DNA from: Perognathus longimembris pacificus
Lineage: Eukaryota > Chordata > Mammalia > Rodentia > Heteromyidae
DNA: 64,000 bases
Assembly (NCBI RefSeq): GCF_023159225.1
Contig: NW_025959517.1
Span: 1-64,000 of the forward strand
Reading direction: 5' to 3'
Shown: one piece after another, positions 24,631 through 32,025 of the stretch
How the letters are laid out: each line of letters begins with the position of its first letter
Numbering within the stretch: position 1 is the stretch's first letter
Translations under genes and position numbers: made by a program
The notes under the pieces: generated by a model
The model's database searches: none
The model's input: only the letters and a program-made list of their open reading frames with translations
Told to the model about the DNA's origin: nothing

Positions 24631-27095
24631 AGTGAGCATGTGGAGGCTGCGGCGAGTGACAGAGAAAGACAGAGATGGAGAGTGGGCTTGCATGTGAGAA
24701 ATTTTCTGTCCATGTGCGGTGGCAGGAGTGTGTCCGATATGAAGTTGAACAGATGCAATTCAAAGTGTGTGCACGTATACTTGCTTGCTTGAAATTCCCA
24801 GGAAACCATTCATTTGGCAAGGCTGCCTTTAGTGCTGTCTGCTTCTCCAAGGTCTCCAGACATGAGTCCGGGGATGCTAAGCAGCCACTGCTGTTGGCGA
24901 TCCGCATGACAGTGATGATGACGCCTATGAATAGCATTGCTGGGAGCCAGGGTGCCTTGGCCAACGCAGGGAAGCGTCAGAATGCCCTTCCCTGGTGTCT
25001 GAGCATAGCACCCAGAAGGAGCCTTAAACGTATGGCTGTGAGCCAAAGGCCCCCCGCATTGCCAGCTCCTGCCTATAGCCATTATGACCCGCCGCTACTC
25101 GGTAGGAGGAAGGATCTGGCAGAGATGTGGGCCAGAGAGGCCAGGCAAGAGGGCAAACAAGAGTGGAGCGGTCACCTGTGCAGTTAGGAGAACCCAATAA
25201 CCCCTCACCTGCTGACCTTGAATCTCCATTCTGCTGTCATCGAACAGATGACGTGGATGGGGAGAGAGGTGGCGGATTCAGACACCGGCCACTTCCAGGA
25301 CTGGCAAGGGCAGAGGAGGTGGGGGAGCTGTCCAACACGGGTTCAGCCAGGATGTGGGATGGAGCGGGAGCGGAGGTGAAAAGTGGACCCAGCCCGTCCC
25401 AGCGGGGATTCCAGGTGTGCGATTTGTGGCTGCGGAGGTCCTGTACTTCCCTGTTGGCCTGTGAGAACTGGTGAGCAGTCAGAGCCAACCCCTAAGGGCC
25501 TTCGCGTCCCTTTCGCTATGGCAACTCCACTTGGAACACTGGCACACGTCAGCAGGTGGCGCCTAGAACCTGATCACGTCACAGAGCGCCTAACCCTCCA
25601 GGCACCGCCCAGAGGCTTCCCAGCACCCCTGGGGCGCATGTGCAGTCAAGGAGGCATAAGCAGGGCCTGTTGGGCTGTGAGCAACAACTGACTACCGCTA
25701 AGAGGCGTCACTCCCCCTCCCGCTAAAGCTGATCCTGTTGGAATGCAAATGCAAATGCACCTCAGCACACTGGGCAAGGCATAGAAACCCAAATCATCCA
25801 GCCACCTCCTGGAGGCTTTGCTACACGGCGGGCCGCGCATGCGCAGTCCTGCAACCTCAGAAGCACACCAGGCTGCTAACTAGCAGGCCAGTGAAGGGCT
25901 TCAAGTGGTCTCGGTCAAGTGAGCAGTTGCTTTTTCCAGACTAATAGGATGTCAGTCGCTGGAAAAGGAGCCACAAGGTAGAAAAGGAAGGCCCCAACCC
26001 TCCTCCCTCATATACACACCTCCTGCACAGAGAAAAGAAGCAGAGGGATTTGGGGACAGAACAGGGAGTCTACAGCTTAGAGGATTGCGGACTGTTGTGC
26101 ACGAGAGGACTGGGAGAGGCCAGGAGTACAGAGGCTGAGAGCAGAGGGCGAATTGGAGAAGATAACAAGGGCCAGGAAGAGGGAGGGGGTTCTGAATTCC
26201 TCAGAGGAAGGGACGAGATGCGTCGGGAGCTGTGTAGCCTGAGAAGCTCAGATGGAGGAGGAGGAAAATGGGAAGCAGAGGCAGGGGCGAAGAGGCAGAG
26301 GCCCGGTGGCACGCGTGAGTTGATAGGAGTCTGGAGGCAGGAAGGCTAATGCTAGGAGTGGAAGCAGCAGCAAGGCAGGGGCAAGGAGGGCATGAAGAGA
26401 GAATCTCAGGGAGTTTGTGGTGAAGCAAATATGAGTGCAGGGGACAAGCCTCAGGAACTCAGCCGCTGATGGAAGTTGGTGGCGAGGAAGGCCAGGATGC
26501 CTTCCACGGGACGGGCGCCGTGCCCCCAAGCCCATGTACCAAGGAGACGGAAATAGAGCCAGGGCATTCTGGGGCACAGGCCTCTGCCCCTCGCTGCCCA
26601 CAGTGCCTTGCATCAGGGTGTAGACCAGTGGGGTAAAGAATGCCTTCTTTGGTTGGGGTACTTCCTGGGGATAATCCCGTGGTCCTGCCGCATTCACATG
26701 TCTCCCCTCATTGCATTCCGCCAAGAGTTGTTTGCAATTCAGGTCGCTCAAGCTGCATGGTACAGGGAATGGGAAACAGGTAAGGACAGCAGGGGAAGAC
26801 ACAAGTGCCAATGGGCTGGCCAACATGCAGGGCTGGGCTCCCTAGCCACGCCCACCACAACAATATCAGGCTTGATTCGATCAAGTCGGACCCAGTGCCC
26901 TGAAAACCCTTAGCACCTTCCAAGGCACGGTAAACTGGGTGTGCTCGCAAGTGCGTGAGTGTGTCCGTGTTTGGTTGTACGAGTGCGTGTGTGTTCCTGA
27001 CACCGTACATGGGTGTACTTCCTAAACATAAGTCTGGATATGTGTAAATAGGCATCTGGATGTGGATCCAGGAGGTCCCGTCACAGTGTGTTCTG
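24631..27095 (+). repeat. Unit copy 11 (consensus)
   Basis: This unit is 2,465 bp. CTCF core starts at 25550 and NRF1 at 25834. The C/T marker is T. I see no private change. Confidence 0.98.
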
Positions 27096-27982
27096 AGTGA
27101 GCATGTGGAGGCTGCGGCGAGTGACAGAGAAAGACAGAGATGGAGAGTGGGCTTGCATGTGAGAAATTTTCTGTCCATGTGCGGTGGCAGGAGTGTGTCC
27201 GATATGAAGTTGAACAGATGCAATTCAAAGTGTGTGCACGTATACTTGCTTGCTTGAAATTCCCAGGAAACCATTCATTTGGCAAGGCTGCCTTTAGTGC
27301 TGTCTGCTTCTCCAAGGTCTCCAGACATGAGTCCGGGGATGCTAAGCAGCCACTGCTGTTGGCGATCCGCATGACAGTGATGATGACGCCTATGAATAGC
27401 ATTGCTGGGAGCCAGGGTGCCTTGGCCAACGCAGGGAAGCGTCAGAATGCCCTTCCCTGGTGTCTGAGCATAGCACCCAGAAGGAGCCTTAAACGTATGG
27501 CTGTGAGCCAAAGGCCCCCCGCATTGCCAGCTCCTGCCTATAGCCATTATGACCCGCCGCTACTCGGTAGGAGGAAGGATCTGGCAGAGATGTGGGCCAG
27601 AGAGGCCAGGCAAGAGGGCAAACAAGAGTGGAGCGGTCACCTGTGCAGTTAGGAGAACCCAATAACCCCTCACCTGCTGACCTTGAATCTCCATTCTGCT
27701 GTCATCGAACAGATGACGTGGATGGGGAGAGAGGTGGCGGATTCAGACACCGGCCACTTCCAGGACTGGCAAGGGCAGAGGAGGTGGGGGAGCTGTCCAA
27801 CACGGGTTCAGCCAGGATGTGGGATGGAGCGGGAGCGGAGGTGAAAAGTGGACCCAGCCCGTCCCAGCGGGGATTCCAGGTGTGCGATTTGTGGCTGCGG
27901 AGGTCCTGTACTTCCCTGTTGGCCTGTGAGAACTGGTGAGCAGTCAGAGCCAACCCCTAAGGGCCTTCGCGTCCCTTTCGCT

Positions 27983-27990
27983 ATGGCAAC
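27983..27990 (+). promoter_or_regulatory. RFX-like half-site
   Basis: ATGGCAAC is a perfect right half of the X-box recognised by RFX factors; the left half (CGCT) does not match. It lies about 24 bp upstream of the CTCF-like site. Low confidence, as eight-base matches are common. Confidence 0.2.
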
Positions 27991-28010
27991 TCCACTTGGA
28001 ACACTGGCAC

Positions 28011-28046
28011 ACGTCAGCAGGTGGCGCCTAGAACCTGATCACGTCA
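28011..28046. promoter_or_regulatory. Two ACGTCA (CRE/ATF-like) half-sites flanking the CTCF-like site
   Basis: ACGTCA occurs at 28011-28016, overlapping the left end of the CTCF-like site, and again at 28041-28046 within TGATCACGTCACA. TCACGTCA differs by one base from the full palindromic CRE TGACGTCA and also contains an E-box-like CACGT core. A third half-site on the other strand, TGACGT, lies at 27714-27719. In copy 1 the second site is disrupted by an inserted A (near 950). CREB/ATF or USF-type binding is only a motif-based guess. Confidence 0.35.
28014..28028 (+). promoter_or_regulatory. CTCF-like binding site, plus orientation (present in all 26 copies)
   Basis: TCAGCAGGTGGCGCC fits the CTCF core consensus CCASYAGRKGGCRSY at 14 of 15 positions, the only mismatch being the first base. 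The 14-base core CAGCAGGTGGCGCC is unchanged in all 26 copies. Its starts are 919, 3380, 5849, 8308, 10772, 13236, 15697, 18159, 20621, 23085, 25550, 28015, 30480, 32945, 35410, 37875, 40340, 42805, 45269, 47735, 50200, 52664, 55128, 57595, 60057 and 62523. All point the same way. Binding is inference; the match to the motif is seen directly. The core contains a CpG, so methylation could control occupancy. Confidence 0.75.
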
Positions 28047-28207
28047 CAGAGCGCCTAACCCTCCAGGCACCGCCCAGAGGCTTCCCAGCACCCCTGGGGC
28101 GCATGTGCAGTCAAGGAGGCATAAGCAGGGCCTGTTGGGCTGTGAGCAACAACTGACTACCGCTAAGAGGCGTCACTCCCCCTCCCGCTAAAGCTGATCC
28201 TGTTGGA

Positions 28208-28221
28208 ATGCAAATGCAAAT
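28208..28221 (+). promoter_or_regulatory. Overlapping double octamer (POU/Oct-factor motif)
   Basis: Two perfect ATGCAAAT octamers overlap by two bases in ATGCAAATGCAAAT. The octamer is the classic site for POU2F1/POU2F2 and related Oct factors. Both octamers are kept in all copies except copy 1, where the second is ATGCAAGT, and copy 24, where a G insertion breaks the second. Tandem arrangement 80-90 bp upstream of the NRF1 palindrome suggests a proximal promoter element, but binding is not shown. Confidence 0.55.
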
Positions 28222-28262
28222 GCACCTCAGCACACTGGGCAAGGCATAGAAACCCAAATCAT

Positions 28263-28277
28263 CCAGCCACCTCCTGG
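28263..28277 (-). promoter_or_regulatory. Weaker CTCF-like site, minus orientation
   Basis: Read on the minus strand, CCAGGAGGTGGCTGG keeps the AGGTGGC core and the leading CCA but mismatches the CTCF consensus at three of fifteen positions. It lies about 235 bp from the strong plus-strand site and points toward it. It could equally be a chance E-box/ZEB-like or other zinc-finger site. Confidence 0.3.
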
Positions 28278-28298
28278 AGGCTTTGCTACACGGCGGGC

Positions 28299-28310
28299 CG
28301 CGCATGCGCA
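28299..28310 (+). promoter_or_regulatory. NRF1 palindromic site (present in all 26 copies)
   Basis: CGCGCATGCGCA contains the perfect palindrome GCGCATGCGC, which is the core of the NRF1 consensus. It is identical in all 26 units, with first bases at 1204, 3664, 6132, 8592, 11056, 13520, 15982, 18443, 20905, 23369, 25834, 28299, 30764, 33229, 35694, 38159, 40624, 43088, 45553, 48019, 50484, 52947, 55411, 57879, 60341 and 62807. NRF1 binds unmethylated CpG promoters, and binding is lost when the two CpGs are methylated. The neighbouring sequence CGGCGGGCCG is also CpG-dense. I infer a methylation-sensitive promoter switch. Confidence 0.7.
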
Positions 28311-28456
28311 GTCCTGCAACCTCAGAAGCACACCAGGCTGCTAACTAGCAGGCCAGTGAAGGGCTTCAAGTGGTCTCGGTCAAGTGAGCAGTTGCTTTTT
28401 CCAGACTAATAGGATGTCAGTCGCTGGAAAAGGAGCCACAAGGTAGAAAAGGAAGG

Positions 28457-28474
28457 CCCCAACCCTCCTCCCTC
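28457..28474 (-). other. Possible two-tetrad G-quadruplex on the minus strand
   Basis: The minus strand here reads GAGGGAGGAGGGTTGGGG, four G-runs of at least two with loops of one or two bases. It fails the usual requirement of four runs of three, so only a weak two-tetrad structure is possible. Confidence 0.2.
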
Positions 28475-28493
28475 ATATACACACCTCCTGCAC

Positions 28494-28878
28494 AGAGAAA
28501 AGAAGCAGAGGGATTTGGGGACAGAACAGGGAGTCTACAGCTTAGAGGATTGCGGACTGTTGTGCACGAGAGGACTGGGAGAGGCCAGGAGTACAGAGGC
28601 TGAGAGCAGAGGGCGAATTGGAGAAGATAACAAGGGCCAGGAAGAGGGAGGGGGTTCTGAATTCCTCAGAGGAAGGGACGAGATGCGTCGGGAGCTGTGT
28701 AGCCTGAGAAGCTCAGATGGAGGAGGAGGAAAATGGGAAGCAGAGGCAGGGGCGAAGAGGCAGAGGCCCGGTGGCACGCGTGAGTTGATAGGAGTCTGGA
28801 GGCAGGAAGGCTAATGCTAGGAGTGGAAGCAGCAGCAAGGCAGGGGCAAGGAGGGCATGAAGAGAGAATCTCAGGGAG
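28494..28878 (+). other. Purine-skewed stretch
   Basis: For almost 400 bp the plus strand is dominated by A and G, with runs such as GAAGAGGGAGGGGG, GGAGGAGGAGGAAAATGGG and GGCGAAGAGGCAGAGG. It starts at the AGAGAAAAGAAGCAGAG segment. Purine-rich nontemplate strands favour R-loops when transcribed left to right, and triplex formation is possible in the purest parts. It is imperfect and not a simple repeat. It also explains the leucine/proline/serine-rich open frames seen on the minus strand here. Confidence 0.5.
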
Positions 28879-29335
28879 TTTGTGGTGAAGCAAATATGAG
28901 TGCAGGGGACAAGCCTCAGGAACTCAGCCGCTGATGGAAGTTGGTGGCGAGGAAGGCCAGGATGCCTTCCACGGGACGGGCGCCGTGCCCCCAAGCCCAT
29001 GTACCAAGGAGACGGAAATAGAGCCAGGGCATTCTGGGGCACAGGCCTCTGCCCCTCGCTGCCCACAGTGCCTTGCATCAGGGTGTAGACCAGTGGGGTA
29101 AAGAATGCCTTCTTTGGTTGGGGTACTTCCTGGGGATAATCCCGTGGTCCTGCCGCATTCACATGTCTCCCCTCATTGCATTCCGCCAAGAGTTGTTTGC
29201 AATTCAGGTCGCTCAAGCTGCATGGTACAGGGAATGGGAAACAGGTAAGGACAGCAGGGGAAGACACAAGTGCCAATGGGCTGGCCAACATGCAGGGCTG
29301 GGCTCCCTAGCCACGCCCACCACAACAATATCAGG

Positions 29336-29350
29336 CTTGATTCGATCAAG
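29336..29350. repeat. Small perfect inverted repeat (6-bp arms, 3-base loop)
   Basis: CTTGAT-TCG-ATCAAG forms a perfect short hairpin. It follows the splice-donor-like site by about 90 bp. It recurs in every unit and has no known function that I can assign. Confidence 0.4.
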
Positions 29351-29400
29351 TCGGACCCAGTGCCCTGAAAACCCTTAGCACCTTCCAAGGCACGGTAAAC

Positions 29401-29460
29401 TGGGTGTGCTCGCAAGTGCGTGAGTGTGTCCGTGTTTGGTTGTACGAGTGCGTGTGTGTT
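29401..29460 (+). repeat. Degenerate GT-rich tract
   Basis: About 60 bp rich in TG/CG steps (GTGTGC, GTGCGTGAGTGTGTCCGTG, GTGCGTGTGTG) resemble a decayed (TG)n microsatellite. Alternating purine-pyrimidine sequence with CG steps can adopt Z-DNA. The tract is essentially constant across copies, except copy 22, which has an extra GG near 54106, and copy 25, which has an inserted A near 61474. Confidence 0.55.
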
Positions 29461-29469
29461 CCTGACACC

Positions 29470-29483
29470 GTACATGGGTGTAC
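29470..29483. repeat. Small perfect inverted repeat (5-bp arms, 4-base loop)
   Basis: GTACA-TGGG-TGTAC sits directly after the GT-rich tract. Both arms are conserved in every copy I compared. No function is inferred. Confidence 0.35.
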
Positions 29484-29560
29484 TTCCTAAACATAAGTCT
29501 GGATATGTGTAAATAGGCATCTGGATGTGGATCCAGGAGGTCCCGTCACAGTGTGTTCTG

Positions 29561-32025
29561 AGTGAGCATGTGGAGGCTGCGGCGAGTGACAGAGAAAGAC
29601 AGAGATGGAGAGTGGGCTTGCATGTGAGAAATTTTCTGTCCATGTGCGGTGGCAGGAGTGTGTCCGATATGAAGTTGAACAGATGCAATTCAAAGTGTGT
29701 GCACGTATACTTGCTTGCTTGAAATTCCCAGGAAACCATTCATTTGGCAAGGCTGCCTTTAGTGCTGTCTGCTTCTCCAAGGTCTCCAGACATGAGTCCG
29801 GGGATGCTAAGCAGCCACTGCTGTTGGCGATCCGCATGACAGTGATGATGACGCCTATGAATAGCATTGCTGGGAGCCAGGGTGCCTTGGCCAACGCAGG
29901 GAAGCGTCAGAATGCCCTTCCCTGGTGTCTGAGCATAGCACCCAGAAGGAGCCTTAAACGTATGGCTGTGAGCCAAAGGCCCCCCGCATTGCCAGCTCCT
30001 GCCTATAGCCATTATGACCCGCCGCTACTCGGTAGGAGGAAGGATCTGGCAGAGATGTGGGCCAGAGAGGCCAGGCAAGAGGGCAAACAAGAGTGGAGCG
30101 GTCACCTGTGCAGTTAGGAGAACCCAATAACCCCTCACCTGCTGACCTTGAATCTCCATTCTGCTGTCATCGAACAGATGACGTGGATGGGGAGAGAGGT
30201 GGCGGATTCAGACACCGGCCACTTCCAGGACTGGCAAGGGCAGAGGAGGTGGGGGAGCTGTCCAACACGGGTTCAGCCAGGATGTGGGATGGAGCGGGAG
30301 CGGAGGTGAAAAGTGGACCCAGCCCGTCCCAGCGGGGATTCCAGGTGTGCGATTTGTGGCTGCGGAGGTCCTGTACTTCCCTGTTGGCCTGTGAGAACTG
30401 GTGAGCAGTCAGAGCCAACCCCTAAGGGCCTTCGCGTCCCTTTCGCTATGGCAACTCCACTTGGAACACTGGCACACGTCAGCAGGTGGCGCCTAGAACC
30501 TGATCACGTCACAGAGCGCCTAACCCTCCAGGCACCGCCCAGAGGCTTCCCAGCACCCCTGGGGCGCATGTGCAGTCAAGGAGGCATAAGCAGGGCCTGT
30601 TGGGCTGTGAGCAACAACTGACTACCGCTAAGAGGCGTCACTCCCCCTCCCGCTAAAGCTGATCCTGTTGGAATGCAAATGCAAATGCACCTCAGCACAC
30701 TGGGCAAGGCATAGAAACCCAAATCATCCAGCCACCTCCTGGAGGCTTTGCTACACGGCGGGCCGCGCATGCGCAGTCCTGCAACCTCAGAAGCACACCA
30801 GGCTGCTAACTAGCAGGCCAGTGAAGGGCTTCAAGTGGTCTCGGTCAAGTGAGCAGTTGCTTTTTCCAGACTAATAGGATGTCAGTCGCTGGAAAAGGAG
30901 CCACAAGGTAGAAAAGGAAGGCCCCAACCCTCCTCCCTCATATACACACCTCCTGCACAGAGAAAAGAAGCAGAGGGATTTGGGGACAGAACAGGGAGTC
31001 TACAGCTTAGAGGATTGCGGACTGTTGTGCACGAGAGGACTGGGAGAGGCCAGGAGTACAGAGGCTGAGAGCAGAGGGCGAATTGGAGAAGATAACAAGG
31101 GCCAGGAAGAGGGAGGGGGTTCTGAATTCCTCAGAGGAAGGGACGAGATGCGTCGGGAGCTGTGTAGCCTGAGAAGCTCAGATGGAGGAGGAGGAAAATG
31201 GGAAGCAGAGGCAGGGGCGAAGAGGCAGAGGCCCGGTGGCACGCGTGAGTTGATAGGAGTCTGGAGGCAGGAAGGCTAATGCTAGGAGTGGAAGCAGCAG
31301 CAAGGCAGGGGCAAGGAGGGCATGAAGAGAGAATCTCAGGGAGTTTGTGGTGAAGCAAATATGAGTGCAGGGGACAAGCCTCAGGAACTCAGCCGCTGAT
31401 GGAAGTTGGTGGCGAGGAAGGCCAGGATGCCTTCCACGGGACGGGCGCCGTGCCCCCAAGCCCATGTACCAAGGAGACGGAAATAGAGCCAGGGCATTCT
31501 GGGGCACAGGCCTCTGCCCCTCGCTGCCCACAGTGCCTTGCATCAGGGTGTAGACCAGTGGGGTAAAGAATGCCTTCTTTGGTTGGGGTACTTCCTGGGG
31601 ATAATCCCGTGGTCCTGCCGCATTCACATGTCTCCCCTCATTGCATTCCGCCAAGAGTTGTTTGCAATTCAGGTCGCTCAAGCTGCATGGTACAGGGAAT
31701 GGGAAACAGGTAAGGACAGCAGGGGAAGACACAAGTGCCAATGGGCTGGCCAACATGCAGGGCTGGGCTCCCTAGCCACGCCCACCACAACAATATCAGG
31801 CTTGATTCGATCAAGTCGGACCCAGTGCCCTGAAAACCCTTAGCACCTTCCAAGGCACGGTAAACTGGGTGTGCTCGCAAGTGCGTGAGTGTGTCCGTGT
31901 TTGGTTGTACGAGTGCGTGTGTGTTCCTGACACCGTACATGGGTGTACTTCCTAAACATAAGTCTGGATATGTGTAAATAGGCATCTGGATGTGGATCCA
32001 GGAGGTCCCGTCACAGTGTGTTCTG
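29561..32025 (+). repeat. Unit copy 13 (consensus)
   Basis: This unit is 2,465 bp. CTCF core starts at 30480 and NRF1 at 30764. The C/T marker is T. It is the last of four successive T copies (10-13). Confidence 0.98.

Larger units (their letters stand above)
27968..28423. promoter_or_regulatory. CpG-enriched regulatory patch of the unit (copy 12; repeated in all copies)
   Basis: I count 19 CpGs in about 456 bp, several times the density expected for bulk mammalian DNA, while most of the unit is CpG-poor. The patch holds, in order, a CTCF-like site, ACGTCA half-sites, a double octamer, a weaker reverse CTCF-like site and an NRF1 palindrome. CpG patches with NRF1 sites are typical of TATA-less mammalian promoters, so a promoter, possibly bidirectional, is a reasonable inference. 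No transcription start can be read from sequence alone. No strong TATA box is placed near it. Confidence 0.6.
28405..29244 (+). other. Exon-like segment bounded by 3' and 5' splice-site consensus
   Basis: GTTGCTTTTTCCAG at 28391-28404 is a good polypyrimidine tract plus AG acceptor, and ACAG|GTAAGG at 29241-29250 is a strong donor. The 840-bp segment between them begins about 95 bp downstream of the NRF1 site. A branch-point-like CTAAC lies at 28341-28345, about 60 nt before the AG, which is rather far, and several AGs lie between. No long ATG-initiated frame spans the segment. If transcripts read through the array, splicing from each donor to the next unit's acceptor would remove about 1.6 kb per unit. 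This is a prediction only. Confidence 0.3.
27096..29560 (+). repeat. Unit copy 12 (reference copy for the internal map)
   Basis: This unit is 2,465 bp and has no private change that I can see, so internal features are annotated here once; the same offsets apply to all consensus copies. CTCF core starts at 28015 and NRF1 at 28299. The C/T marker is at 29223 and is T. The stretch 27096-27960 contains one ACGTCA half-site and otherwise nothing I can identify. The stretch 28880-29240 likewise holds no recognised element. Confidence 0.98.

Noticed and set aside
27022..27429. Minus-strand open frame of about 135 codons and an overlapping one of 188 codons (26708-27274)
   Set aside because: The first lacks an ATG start (TTG). 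Both overlap other open frames on both strands and show no domain. Open frames in all six frames over GC-rich repeat DNA are expected by chance.
27140..27652. Plus-strand open frame of 170 codons at the start of each unit
   Set aside because: There is no recognisable domain; its reading frame changes in copies with C-run length differences (for example copies 4 and 7), and there is no evidence of selection on it.
28634..28655. Canonical G-quadruplex in the G-rich GGGAGGGGG segment
   Set aside because: Only three usable G-runs lie close together; the fourth is too far away for the standard four-run pattern.
29336..29350. T-arm-like hairpin containing TTCGA, as in a tRNA gene
   Set aside because: It lacks the GG and CC of a B box and there is no A box, acceptor stem or anticodon arm around it. 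It is kept only as a small inverted repeat.
27096..29560. Polyadenylation signal ending an array transcript
   Set aside because: I saw no AATAAA or ATTAAA on either strand of the unit by eye, so no transcript end is proposed.
29810..29835. Short similarity (GCTAAGCAG) to the internal control region of 5S rRNA
   Set aside because: Only nine bases match. The rest of the 120-base 5S gene is absent, so this is not a 5S rDNA array.
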